In this document: in pieces, positions 28,369 through 42,400 of the stretch
Position numbering within the stretch: the stretch's first letter is position 1
Layout of the letters: every line of letters starts with the position of its first letter
Source of the DNA: Bursaphelenchus xylophilus
Taxonomy: Eukaryota > Nematoda > Chromadorea > Rhabditida > Aphelenchoididae
Length of the DNA stretch: 64,000 nt
Reading direction: 5' to 3'
Assembly: GCA_904066235.2 (NCBI GenBank)
Contig: CAJFCV020000005.1
Location: 4,087,501-4,151,500, forward strand
Notes under the pieces: model-generated
Told to the model about the DNA's origin: nothing
Database searches by the model: none
Seen by the model: the letters and a program-made list of their open reading frames with translations, nothing else
Made by a program: the position numbers and the translations under genes

Positions 28369-29551
28369 CTAATAACCGGGCTGGGTTCGGGGAATGGCGC
28401 AATGATCGCAGCTGCCCTCAGGGCCTTTCGGACCGGGCTCTCCCGTCTCGCCGGGAGCTCCGGGATTCCCTCCTTGACCTTGTCGACCTTCTCTACCTTC
28501 CTCGCCTAAAAATATTTGGAATTATTACTTCAAAATTCTAAATTTTTGATAAAAAGCGATGATTGAGCAACATTTTTGCAAATGATGATAATTTTCTACA
28601 AAAATTTACCTTCTTTTCCAAGTTCTCCCGGCTCTCCGGGCTCCCCTTTCTCTCCTCGTTGTCCCGCACGTCCTGGTGGACCCGGAGGACCTGGTGGTCC
28701 GACCCTGGAAGGTCCAGCATGCACAATTCCCGGCTTTCCTTGTTTTCCCGGCCTTCCCAGATCTCCCTCTCTTCCGGGTTTTCCTGGTGGCCCGGGTGGT
28801 CCAGGCTCTCCCAGTTCAGCGACCGGTCCAGGCTCGCCGTTCGGCCCTTCCGCTCCCAGTGGACCCTTAGGGCCAGGCTTTCCGACCGGACCTTCCGGCG
28901 CCTCAGGGCATTCGAAACAGAACTCAAAGGGTTGCTGGACTGGATTGGGAGTGTCTTCTCCGGGCAAACCGTTTGGACCGGGATGTCCTTCAGCTCCGGG
29001 TGCTCCCTCAGGGCCTTTGGGACCGGGAGGACCTCGAGGCGAGACTCCACAACCACAGCAACCACCTCGCGATGGAGCTGGATGACTGTCGGGCCAAAGG
29101 TCTTTTCTTGATGGCGACGGTCGAGGAGATGGAGAAGCAGATGGAGCGTAGTCTGAGTTGGTCTCGGGATTGCCGTAGGCATCCTGACGAGGCAGACGGC
29201 CGCTGCGTGGGGTCAGGGGAGTCACTCGGGCAACCACCTAAGATTACAAAAATTTATATTCTCGAGGGAGAAATTGAGGTACAAATTTGCAAAGATAAGC
29301 AAATTTAAATTTTAAAATAAATTTTCTAGGTCACTCACTTGCGTTCTGGCCACCTCTCTCCAGATATTCGTACTCCTGAGTCTACAAAAATCAACTTCTT
29401 CAATCATCATCGTATGCAAATGTTGCATGTAGTTGTAAATCATGGGCACCGCCACCACACAACTCATAGCCGCCACGGTAGTGAGGGCCACGCCCACAAA
29501 GGCAACAGTCCTCAGCCCAGCGGCCTCATTCTTCTTCGCCTCCGAATCCAT
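28369..29551 (-). CDS. Cuticle collagen
   Basis: Exons 29551-29339, 29237-28610 and 28505-28369 join in frame into 325 aa. The N-terminus ([18 protein letters not shown]) precedes one hydrophobic segment, then the conserved nematode pattern ending in [15 protein letters not shown] basic RSGRLPRQ site that could be cut by a subtilisin-like protease follows. Gly-X-Y blocks are interrupted by Cys clusters GGCCGCG and FCFECPE, and the tail carries CDHC before the stop. This is the standard plan of secreted cuticle collagens, which assemble as trimers cross-linked through Cys and tyrosine. The gene lies tail to tail with the Ser-rich gene, about 290 bp apart. The particular collagen subgroup cannot be assigned by eye. 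Confidence 0.93.
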
Positions 29552-30405
29552 GGCTGCTCGGAGCACCCACAGCCGGCCATCGCGCTTATATACGCGCGGC
29601 GGAGCAACAAAGAGCGACACGCGGCGCTGGCCACACGTCTCCTCCCTCGATTGTTCCGCACACAATGTCGCGCGTCCGCCTTGAGGGCCCGGGTTTTTAT
29701 GGCGTTCCGAGCCCCCACCGAACTCTCCCAACGTCGCCGCATCTCTCGGAAAGAAGTTCCGACCCCATGGCGGCGACCGTCGAGACTTTTGGGCCACTTT
29801 TTTCGACGAAAACTTTGAGGGTTTTATGACAAAGAAGTGCGGGGAATGAGTAAGTAATCAACGCCCCAAAGTTTCAGATGTTTTTTCGCGCGCTCAGTGC
29901 GAAAAAAATCGGCGGAATCCGAGAAATTCGCAAAACAAAAAGGGTATTCGAATAATGGGTGAGGTCCGCTGGCGGAATCGGGAAGGCTGTCGAAACAGAT
30001 TATAACATAACACCTTGATTTACCGACTTTTTTGTCTAGAACCCGAGGAATTCGGTCAAGTTTCAAACATTTTGCTACTCTCAAATTAGCCAAGTATGCG
30101 GTTTCTCCTTGAAGTTGTGACAAAATAATCACGGTTCGCAGAAAATTTATCGAAACATGATACTCTTATTCTCCAAAAGAATCTCAAAACTCTTTATTCA
30201 TGAAATAAATATTATACCCGTTACGAAAAATTGATACAATCTTGAAAGAAACCGTTGACAGCTGTCGTTTTTCATAAGAGAATTGGACAAAAGAGGTAGA
30301 AATACAATGGCAAATGTGGCTAGGTGAATGTGGTTGATATGTGAATCAGAACCGACTAGGATAGACATAAGACTGATAAAATAAGCTATCGTATCATAAG
30401 TTATA
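29552..30405. other. Collagen 5' flank and rol-3 3' UTR
   Basis: GC-richer DNA directly upstream of the collagen start, with a TATAAGCG-like sequence when read on the minus strand near 29586, could be its promoter. The right half should hold the rol-3 3' UTR. No coding frame supported. Confidence 0.4.
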
Positions 30406-33400
30406 TTATACTCGACTGATCCTTCCATGACCTGCATAACCGGGCGGGGAATCACTGCTGTAGTCTCGGGAGAGTGCATTCATACTGTTGCTTCGTACTT
30501 CGTTCGCATAGCTCATCCCAGGCCGGAGATTTCTGCTATGGAGTCGATTGAGGAAGGCGGGTTGGGATAAACTGTGCATCTCGGGGGCTTCTATAAAAAT
30601 TAGGTAATATTAAGTGCAAATCAGATCTTAAACCAACCAAGGAAACATTAAATCAAACCGTTGTTATCTCCAAAGTTTTTCCCGCAAAATTATCTTTCCG
30701 TTTCTGTCAAATCTTACCATAATCACTGGGGGTATCCGGTTTGAAAGCATCATTTCGATACGAAAACCCATCATTTGGCCGGTCCGTCGCGTATCCGCTG
30801 GCATTCCTCGAATGGGAAGTTGAGGTCGAAGAGGATCTAGGGATCTCATAGTCCACATTCGTGGTCCTCGTATCTCCGGACACGCCGGATAATGCTCTGT
30901 ACGAGGAGTCATCTCCCAGGTAATACCTTCGATTCGATTCGTAATCATTAAGACGCCCGCTTCGATTGAACGAGGTAATCGAGTCATTTGAATTGTCGAA
31001 CCCGTTGTTTATGTGTTCTCCATCGTATCTCTGGAAGAAACCGAAAGCTATTTCCATTTTGAACCCTCTTTCTTACCCTATTTTCTTTATCTTTAATAAT
31101 ATAAGGATCCAAAGTGAAGAGATTATGATTGCACCTGAGCAATTCCAAGTCCGGGAGTAACTCCGCAAAAGTCGGGCGCTTCTCCACATCCATGATCCAG
31201 CACCTTTCCATCACTCTGTATCTAAAAGACAAGCTCAAGAAAAATAAAAATTATCTTACATTTCCTCCGGGCAATTTCTGGGATTTTTGGGATGTTCGCC
31301 GTTTTTGATTTTTACCAAGACCACAGGATTGTCATGGTTGCCAAATGGCTTCTCCGCCATGGTTACAATTTCCCATATCAGGATTCCAAACGCCCAAACA
31401 TCCGATTTGCAACTGAAGACTCCATTTGAAGCGGATTCAGGAGCCAGCCATCGAAGGGGAAGGAGGTCGTTGCCGTTGAGTCGATAATAATCGTCTTTAT
31501 ATATGTCTCGGGCCATACCAAAGTCGGCTGGAAATAAAAGTCACATTAATAGGACAAAAATTTAAAAATTCGAAACGCCCCTACTACAATATAAAAAATC
31601 ACCATAAACCCAAAATTTCAAAGAGACAAATCTTCCTTACCAATCTTCGTAGTCCTTGGGGCCTCCCTCGATGTGATCAAACAATTTCTGGTTGCATAAT
31701 CTCTATGAACAAAGTGATGCATCTCCAAATGAGCACACCCCCTTCCCACGTCCACGATCATGTTGATCAGCTCCGGGAAAGCCAACTCCACACAGTCCGG
31801 GGATCCACGTTTGTTCTTGCAATCCCTCAGAAAGGCATTTAAATCTCCTCCTTCCATAAATTCCATCACCAACATGTGATCATTGGGATCGTCGAGACAG
31901 ACACCGAGAAGCCGGATAATATTGGGATGATCGAAATTGTTCATCAGAATAGCCTCTTTCAAGAAATGAGAACGCTGTTTTTGATCGCGACAACAACCCT
32001 GAAAAGAAATAATTTCATATTTTAAAGCGTTTCAAATTTGATACCTAAAATAATATAAATTTCTTACTTTCATTACTTTGATGGCGACGTAAACTCCCTT
32101 CGAGCCATAAGCATCCCAATTCCTGAGGATTCCCTTATTTACCACGCCAAAACTTCCCTTTCCCAGCTCTTTGAGCACTTGTAAACTCGAATTCGGGATT
32201 TTGGGGAGATTTTGGATCTCATTTTGAAGTTCCGGCGGGATTTGCGAAGGTGCTGACGGGAATTCGATGTCGCCAATGTTTTGCAAATTAATCTGCTTGT
32301 TGATGCGTTGCTTTCTCTCCTTGGCTTTCTCATTCTTCTGTCGAAAGTACAGCATTCCACTTAAAAATAGGATGACAATCGACATGACAAGGCCAGTTAA
32401 GATAAGCAAAGGCCAAAACCAGATGCTATTCTGCTCGACAGGCGATTGATCAGGTTCCATGACCGATTTGAGGAAGGCGTATGACCCTAGACCTTCATCA
32501 TTGCCAGCTCGGACCCGGAATTCGGCGATTTTTGGCTCGGGGACAATCGTCGGAAGAACCCTCCATTGCAAAAAGTCCGGCTGATTCTTCACTTCAGCAA
32601 TTTCCCATTCGCTGGTCGAGTTTCGTCTAAAGTCCAGGGCATATCTGGTAATAGGCGAACCGCCATCATCCTCTGGAGGATTCCATTTCAACAAAAACCC
32701 GTCCTTTACTTGAGTAATACTAATATCCAAAGGTGGTGATGGAGTGCCGGGTTTGGTTCGAGCCTGCTGCGATTGCTGATAGAACCGCTCGGAGAATTGC
32801 CGTTCGATCCCATCGTAATCGAATTTGTCCGAATATTCGGCAACAAATCGATAATCGTATGTTGTACATGACCGGAGATCGGTAATGCTCATGTTGAGAA
32901 TGGGATTGAGCGATTGATCAAACGTAGAATTCGGGACATCCAACCAGGAGGCATCCACTCCACTCTGAAAGAACATTTCAGTCAATTCAGAACTTTTTTT
33001 ATTTAAAAATTGATGATGTACTAGACCTATACCCAAAATTAAAAAAAAAGATCGATATACCCACCTGTCGATACTGCAAAAATATATCATCTGGCAAGAA
33101 CTGGGGCTCCAATGAGTTGAATCGAAGAAGGAGAGACGAGCTGGTTGCATTTTCCGCCCTTAGGGTTCCAGGAACATCTTTTGTTTTGGTCTGTGTCTCA
33201 GGAGAAATGGCCTCATTATCCTCGGCCAGTTGCGAATTCAAACGATTCACATGGATGGCCGTGATCTAAACGATAAATATCATAAGTATACTTGTCTAAA
33301 ACATAAAACACAGAAGAGTAAAAAACTCACATAAAACTCGTAATTACTGGATGCTCTCAGATTATTTATTTTCGCTTGGCATGGATTCAAGGTGCAAGAC

Positions 33401-36400
33401 ACAATGTCGCTCAACTGCCCAAAATCTCCGTTGACAAAGGGTTTAGCTCCCACAACAACTGGCAAGGTGGTCTTCGTCTTTTGAGTTATCTAAAAATAAA
33501 AAACTTACATGACATCAGGTTGTCATCCATGACAAAGTAATATCGTGTAAAAAAAGATGACTTACTCTGTATTTAATCTCAGATGGTGGTGCATTCAAAG
33601 TCGAGGGCAATTTCCAATACAGGACAACCGTATCCGGCGTAAGCGCGAAGACTTTCGGGTCTTGTGGAGCAGTCGGATATCCGTAACTCGTCCGCAAATG
33701 GCGGCTCTCCGATTGGCCCGATGGTGGGAAATAGCGGTTGAAAGCGGAGATTGATACATCATAACTGCAATGAGTTATATCAAAAATCTTCTACTTGATG
33801 CAACTTTGTGAAACAAAATAAAATTCTGATATTTGACACTTCGTCCAAACCCAATAAAAATTTGACATTTTGTTACAAAATAAAATGCTCTTTCTGGCCA
33901 GCGGATTTCTTCCAAGCTGACCAGTACGAACCTTTCAACGCTAAAGGGACGTCACTTACTCGGTTTCCTTATCCAAAATTCCATTTTCGATATGCGTAAC
34001 AGTTTGAATGCTAGTGATATGTTTGACCTTCTCACTGTCTCTCCTCTTGAAGTGAATCTCGTATTGAGTGGGTGGATTAGACAGATTATGGCATCCAGAA
34101 GGCACAATTGGCTCGCCAATGTTGACTAGGGCGCCGGATCTTCCTTCATTTATCACATTAAACTGGATTGTTTCACTTGACGGCAGGGTAAAACAACTCC
34201 GATCCGGGTAGGGCTGAGAGGCCTGGGAGGTGGCTAGGATTTGTTTCAACGGTGGGTTTATGATCGGTATTGGTGTGACATTGTTGTTGGCTCGATCGTA
34301 GATGAAGAGTTGAGAGGATGTGACGAAAATAATGAAGGTCTTATCGGCTAGGGTAAAGAGATTCACACTTTTGAGTCCCTTCTCTCCAAACTTTGTCCAG
34401 TCAATGTTAATGTCCGAGCACTTGCGGGAGATGGGATCGATAGTTATGAGGCCATTCCAGGTCAATGCATAGATCAACGGGGACGCCGGCTTATTCCAAA
34501 CGAATTCGCCGACTACCGAGGTGACTGTTTGAGCCTTGAGACAGTCAATATGAAGTCCAATATGGTCTTCGGTCTGTTTGCTGAGGTCCAGAGAGAACAG
34601 GGAACCGTTTTTTGAGAGTAGATAAGCAGTGCTGGAAAAATTATGTTGTAGCAGACAAAATAAGCAAAGGCGATAAATATTTTAGTTCCAAAAGGTCTGA
34701 CTTACTTTGTAAATGGATCCACAATCATTTGTTTTGCGTCTTGAGCTCCAGCTGACAGCGAAAACAGTTTTCTGGGGGTTACGGCGACCAAATTCTCGAA
34801 ATTTTCTAGTTGGATCTCGAGTAAATCATGGTTTCCAACGATCAAAAGTCGGTTCCCAACCCAGTCGCTTCCCATTGCACTGATCTGACTGAATTCTCCG
34901 GTTATAGGGATCTGAAATTGATTTTTTATGCTCTATCATTTCAGAATTTTTTTATAAAGATTATGCTCGGCTATAATCTCTTGTCTTCTACACTCAGAAG
35001 CGAGATAAAGTCGTGTTTTTGGACTAGATTTAATTTTGCGGTGTATATTTGTCCAATCATCGAAATTCCCATCGATTCTTACCTTATGCAGGACCGAGTT
35101 GACGTCATTGATATCCAGATTGGTTAAAAACGGCTGCGTTGTCTCCTGCTCCTTCCGTATCGCATATAAATCATTGCCGATAAACGCGACTGATTGGTAC
35201 TTGACTGTATCTCCATCTCGTTTTTCTCTGCTCGATTCTGATGCCGATGGTTTGGAGTTGGACCAGTCGTTGATGTTGAGTAGCTGATCAGTTGAATCAA
35301 TCGCGAACAATCGCACCAACGGCTTGAATTCTATAAACATCACAGTTTGTTCGGAGAGAATTGGCCGCAACTCACCTCCGCTGTCGATTTCGACGGGCTC
35401 ACTGAATTTTCCCACGATGTTCTGCTCGTTTCTCGCCGCCACGGCACATCGAACTTTGCCTGATTTGACCTCCAAAGAGTAGGCGCGGGAGTATCTGGCG
35501 CTGACGTTCTCCGAGAACACTTGTTCCGGTCTTCCATCGGCTTCGTTGGTGCAGTTCACAACATATCCGAGCATATCGCCGTTCCATTCGGTGGGTTCGT
35601 CCCAGAACAAGTCGATGACTGCTCTCGGACCATCCACTGTTTTCTGCAAACATGGGGAAAATGGAGAAATTGCGTTGTAAAAAGACTAGAAAATAGTTAT
35701 GCAATTACCTGAGTTGTAGCGAAAATCTTCAACCCTGCGGGTGGGTTTGGTGGTTTAGTTGGAGCCGTCAGGTCCGTCCGATTCTGCGCGATCTCAGTCC
35801 AGGCGGTAATTACACTGACCTGAGCGTCGAACTGTTGTTTCGAATTCCATTTGTCCAACACTTGACTCGGGATTGTGTAACTCGGACTCAACGAGTAATC
35901 CACAGTTGGTTTAATGTCAACGCCACTCGGATACAGCTGGATTTTATACAACGCGTGGCCTTTCAGCACGGTTGGTTGGATATTCCAGCTGAGGAGATTG
36001 CGATTCTCTCCGCCGAAGTCGATATCTCTCGAGAATTGGATAAGCGCTCTGTCCGGGATCGGCTTCTCTTTGGACCAGGTTGCGTAATAAATGAGATGTT
36101 GGACATCCTTCAGGGCATAGTTGATGTTCAGATTCCGAAGAGCTTGATCGCAAGTCCCAAGGAGATTTTCATGCGTTACGAAGACGAATCGCTTGGAGAG
36201 AACGGTGATCTGGCGGATTCTGAAAAGATTTCTTTTATGATGAAGGCTGTGGCCTATATCAGTAAAGTAAGGAAATGGAGGCTTCAGTCTTTGGTATTTC
36301 CTCTGTTAACAAAGCTGCTATCATGTCAATCCAGCGAATTTCCTGACCCGTTTCGAAACTTCGTATCGTTTTCATCGATTTAAAAGAGAGACGAAATGTC

Positions 36401-39400
36401 GCGAAATTATCGGCACTTTTTCTCGCCCGAAACAATTGCCTTTTCTCGAAAAGGAAGAAAGACAAGAAAATGCTTTTTATCGGATAGTGACATTTCGTTT
36501 TGAACGAATCACCAAAAATGGGCGGGAAATTTTTTCTTCTATTTTGGATTGACGTGGCTATCAATTTCTCACCTCGGGAAAGCCTTCAAACTTGCTACCA
36601 CCTGACTTCCTTGTTCATCTCCTCCAATTTTGTACGAGTGCTTCTCCACAACTCCGTCTTCTTTTTGTAGGAAAAACACAATCATGTTATTGGCGTCATC
36701 TGCTGCCAACCCAACAACTTCGGCCCCGCCTTCCTCCGAATTGTAGATCGATTTGTAAAAGGAACCAGTCAGGCGAAAAGCAGTTACTTGATAGGATGAG
36801 GCCACTGTTATGATTGCTGTTTTTGGCAGGACTATCAGATATTTCACTTTGACAAAATCCAGGAATTTCTTTCTTTTCTCAGAATGGGAGACTCTGAATA
36901 TTGTGGAGTCGGCGTCGGAGACGGTGTAAAGATTGTCGGAGAAAGAGTCATAAGAGGCGATTCCAGAAGTTGGGAGGTTCTTGGGGACTGCGCGCTCGAT
37001 CTCTTCACCGATCTGAAAGAGGATTTGTTGAGATTTCAGAATATAACACTACAACAATTTATTCTAACATTTCTCTGGGTAATCTTTTACCACTTACTAA
37101 GTTGAAAGCTCCCAACTTGTCGACTTGTTTCGCGAAGACAGCGATGGCTTCCGTCTCATTCCCATTGAAGGCCGTATTGGTTGTTGAAATCCAGTCTGAA
37201 CAAGTTCCATCTTTAGCGCAGGCCCTGACCGAGGCTTCGTAATTTCTTCCGGCTTCAATTTCAACTTGATATTCGTAGATTTCGATTCCTTTTTTATCGG
37301 ATACTGTAACATTTTTGGCCGTATCTTTGATCTGGCAATCAAACGTTAACCGACGCCAATTCGAACCATGGGCAATTGGAGCTTGAAAGGGCATCGGATG
37401 TGGCGGTCGCCACGAAACTTTTCCCTCGGTATCTGTTACCATTAGCCCAAGTTCGGTCAAAGGGCTAAGCCCTAAGGGCTTTGGCAGATCTCGCATTATC
37501 GCAAAATCGACGACTTTTCCATTGTACAAATATCGATTCAGATTCAACGAGTTTGACTCGGGATTCTTCTCTTCGCTGAATAAACAAGGAGTATTCTCTT
37601 GTTCACAGTGACTCGACGTCCAGAATAGACGATTGTCAAAGTACTGGGACCTCACCACGTCATTGTATTTTCCGTTGATTTCAAATTCTTCGCGCTCGTC
37701 AGTGACCTGGAAGAAAATAAATTTATCAATGTAATAAAGATTTTATTGTGTCATTTGCACACATACCCTATCTTGCCGATAAATCTATTGATAGAAATTT
37801 TAACTCATGGTTTGGGAATCATCCAGGAATACCCAGAGATCTTTGCAGGCGTGAAAGGGCGCAAAAATTGCTTCAAAACCCGAGAAATAAAAATATGCAA
37901 GAAAAGCAAAATATCGTCCGAAAATGGAGACCGCCAGAGAAAAATTGAGTCTAAGTTACCCCAGTTAAAAGAATATGCAAGAAAAGCAAAACATCGTCTA
38001 AAAATGGAGACCGCCAGAGAAACAGAGAGTCCAAGTTACCCCAGTTAAAAGGGTCGGCACTTCCCTCCCTTATAGGCGAAAATATCTGGCATCGAGCGGT
38101 TCTTAACCCTTTGTATGTACTGGTTGAATCAAGGTATAGTCTGTCGGGAAAATAACCCGGCGGGCCGCCGCGGGGTGGTCCGCCGCGGGGTGGTCCGCCG
38201 GGTTATTTTCCCGACGGACTGATAAACTGGTTCAACTCTGTAGCTACAACCGGTTATTCGCAACTGCCCATGCGACTTGGCTTCAGAGGGCAGCTGTAAT
38301 GCCAACCGCAAAAAAATTTTTGGAGAGCTGAATTGAAAAGTTCGGCTGACATTGAAAAACAGAATAAAGTCCGTCTGATTTTTCGTTTGCTATAGGGTAT
38401 TTGACCCCCGCGACTAACCTCCTGGTCAATCAAATTCATTCCGATTAGTGTTCCATTCCTCAGCAAGGCCAATAATCTTTGGTTTTTATAATCAATATCG
38501 AGCGTGAAGACCGGAGGGAACTCGGGAATTCTCCTTGTGATCTGAAGTTTGTACTCTTTTGGAGCATCCACCATGAATAAAGGAGTCGAAAAAGCATCGC
38601 CGGAATTGGTAATATAATACAAATACCCATTCCACGCATCCACAACGATGTTTTGAATGTAGCTTAAGGAGGAGGTGATCAAATTTGTGTAATCGCGACA
38701 ATCCGGCATGAAACAACGGGTTAGGCCGGTCTGATCTCGGACGATGTAAAAACACTCTTGGACCTGGTCAACCGCGATCTGAGTGATCGAAATACCATCC
38801 GGATCACGGAGTTTCTTCTGGATTGTCGTTAAATTCTCGCCTCTCATATCGATCAAGTGGACGGAGCCATCCGATAAACCGACTAGAACTTCGTCGGAGG
38901 ACAGGGAACTGAGCGCTGGAAAAAAGATTATTTTGAAAATTTCTCGAGGTGTAAAGGGGAGATTTTATTAAAAATTCTTAAGCGTTTGCTATTAGGGGCA
39001 TGGGTTGATTCCCGAAAATTTTAGCTCCCTCTTTTCAAAATGGGTCCAGGTATTCAAAGACCTTTGTGAACCAGAAGGGAGAGACTATGGAAACTGAGGA
39101 GAGACAATCAGAAAAAACCGGTCCTCCGGGCTTATCTCTATGAGTTTTTTTTCCTACCAGCCCTCCTCATTTTCCATACTCTAAAGCCAATTTTTTTTTC
39201 AATTTCTCGCCTCCCCTTGCAAAGCGTGAGTTAAAATTTTTAGAATCCGAGATGTGACTCATATAGAGCCTCTATGTGAAATTCTTTGAAAATTTACAAA
39301 AAGAATTTTTAAAAATTTTATTGATTTTGTGATAGTCATCAGAAATTTCATAGCAAGAATTTTTCCAAATTTCCCCCAAGACTTCCCCAAACTCACCAGT

Positions 39401-42400
39401 GATTTTCTGCTCCCCCTCCAATAAAAATGGAACCGCCAGCGGCTCGGATTGAATCAAATAATCGTTCCAATCATGCAGTCGAAACAAAGTTGTGCCATTT
39501 GTAAAAACCAAAAATGGCTCGGGTTTTTCTATTGGAATTTCTAAAAAAAAATAAAAATACTTTTTGTTCGTATTTTACCTTCAGTTTTCTTCGGGGCGAT
39601 TTTCACATTCAACTTTGGCCCTTCTTTACCCACAATGATCTCCTCGATTTGCACGGTGCAGCAGTTTTCAGTCGACAAATTTTTGAAAAAATGGCATTTC
39701 CCGGATTTTTCTACAACTTCCATGGGAGTTTCGGCCTCATCCGTCTTTTTCAGGGTCAATCTGCAATTTTTTAAATGCAAATCAAAAAAAGAATGAGATT
39801 TTTTGAAATGCCGCTCATTTCGTTGGTTGTATTTTCCTAAAAATGGTGTGTTCTCGGTCTCTTACTGTAATTCTCATGGTATTTTTTGAAAATACCATAG
39901 CGAAAGAGAATTTTGAGGAAGATTACAAAGAGTTTTCTCATCCACTGTGAGTTCATTGTCAACTTTAATCCAATTTTTTCCCAAAAAATTTGATTTTTTA
40001 AATCTTTTTTCAGCGCCCTCAAAATGGAACCTCCTTGTAAGTAAAATCTCAAAAAGAGTTCAGTAGTAACCGCAGTTTACTGTAGTATGATTTTTTAGTG
40101 GTCGATCCTCGAAAACCGAACACTTCAATCTTCCACTTGGCCATACACTACCCAGTTTTTCATAATTTTACGGCCACGATTCGACTCAATGCCCGGCGTG
40201 GTTCGGAGCTTCTAAACAATGCTTATAAGTAGGTCTACAATAGTGTCTAACAAAAAATTTTTTTTTGTTTTTAGAAAATAATGACGTCACTTTCAGTTGC
40301 TACACGATCTATCCGATTCCGATGATCTGCACAGCGATTCTGGTTGAGCAGGATACGGCGAAACAGTATGGAAACTTCTTTTTCAATGTGGAAAATGGAT
40401 ATTCTTGTAGGCTAAAGTTAAAAAAAAATTTTTTTGATTGTATGGCAAAAATGGAAAGACTTCCTTTTTCTGGCCCCGCGCTTCGCAGCTTGCGCTCTGA
40501 TTTCCCTGCAGACTGCGAATAAAAATAGGAAACAGCCTAAGCGGTAAACTAAGCCTAAGGCTAAGCCTAACCTCCCTAAGCCTGGTATTACTTGCAACCG
40601 GAATTGTTCGGGCGCAAGCTGCAAAACCATCTTTTCGCCGGGGCCAGAAAAAGGAAGTTTTTGCCAAAATTTGACTCTACAATTTTCTGCAGTCTTCAAT
40701 GAAACAAAAGTGCAATCCTGGCACGACGAGCGATGGGAATTCGACATGGACATGATAGTTGTAGTGGAAGGAGAGCCCGCCAATCACAGAAGGGATTTCT
40801 TTTTGAGACTCAAACTGACCCGGGATGGGAACGTCTACGGGAATGGACAGTGGATCGGGACGCTTTCGCAGAACTTTGCCATCACCACGGACCCTCAATT
40901 CTTTGACGTATTTTACACGTCAATTCAGGGAATGGCCGGGGTGGATCTGTATTTTCCCCTCGAGGGAATCGTGAAATCCACGAAAGGAGCGGAGGAATAC
41001 ATGGAGAGGATTATGAAGGAGAAGGAGTACTTGAACAAGGTCAACGGAAAGGTGGGCTTCAAGCCTCCGCCGGTCCAGAAATTCCAATGTGTTTCCATCT
41101 TTATTCCCTGTCTTTTGATGTGAGTTTGGGAAATAATTACAGTACGATTTTGGAGGGAAAATGAGTGAAACAGTGTATTTTAGTGGACTGGCCGTTGGAG
41201 CGGTCTCGGCCGGAATTTACGCCTACAAAGTCATGAAGAAGGCGTATGCCGAAGCGGTAAGTTATATTGTAATAGATAATGGTGCGGAAGTGATGATGTT
41301 TGGAACATTTGATTGTCTAGAAGGAAGATAAGGGCGTTTTAAAAATAGCTGAGGGCTTTTTGACGTTCTTAGCGATCAATTTTAAAAAATGGAAAATTAT
41401 ATTGGAGTAGCACGTCAATCCAGCGCATTTCCTGAACCTTTTCGAAACTTCGTATCGATGAGAGACGAAATGTCGCGAAATTACCGGCACTTTTTCCCGC
41501 CCGAAATAATTGCTTTTTCTCGAAAACGAAGAAGAAAGACAAGAAAATGCTTTTTATCGGATAGTGACATTTCGTTTTGAACGAATCACCAAAAAGGGGC
41601 GGGAAATTTTTTCTTCTATTTTGGATTGACGTGAGTAGGTATTTGATGACAAAAAATTGTGATTTCCAGCTGAATGAGGGGTTTTGACGGAAGATATGGT
41701 TATAGTATGGCTAGCCAGAATATTTATGAGTTCTCTATTGTATACTTTGAGAACAAAAAATTATATTGTACTAGGTGGAATTTGACCAAAATAAAAAACA
41801 TATGGATCATTGTAAATTTCGCTGAATAATGTCACAGCAACCCATATGAACGATTTTTTGCGACTATTACTGCATAAGGTTTCACTGTAAATTTTGAATT
41901 TCTCATTTTCAGACGGATAGTGGTCTAGGACCGACCAGAAGTGTCATCCTATCACCCGCATACTTGCCATCCGAAGAGGACAGCTACTTTGCGATCCCCA
42001 GAACCCCCGCTTCTACAGATCCGAAAGGAAAGAGCAAAGGCAAAAGTGTTGTGGAGAATAAAAAGAAAAGAAAAAGTGAAATGGGCAAGAACAAGAAGAG
42101 TAATAAAAGTAAGGGAAGAAAGAGAGGGGAAGTCAAGAAATCGGAGCAGAAAATCAACCCAGTACAAGAGATCCAAGCGACCCCAACTGTGCTTCAAACA
42201 GTCCAGCCGGCAGCTACAACTCCGCTCCAAACAATCGAGGCGATTCCCCCACGAAATGGTCACAATGAGCCTGAAAAACAGTACGAAAACCTGGAAAATC
42301 TGGTCAGTCTGCAGGACAGTGTCCAAAAGAATGCTCCCAATGCGCAATAGATTCGAATAAAATTGAAATCATGCGAGTCGGACTAATCTACAGTTTTTAA

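Noticed and set aside
28563..29111. Long plus-strand open frames opposite the collagen
   Set aside because: They are antisense shadows of the Gly-X-Y repeat, whose codons leave the other frames free of stops.
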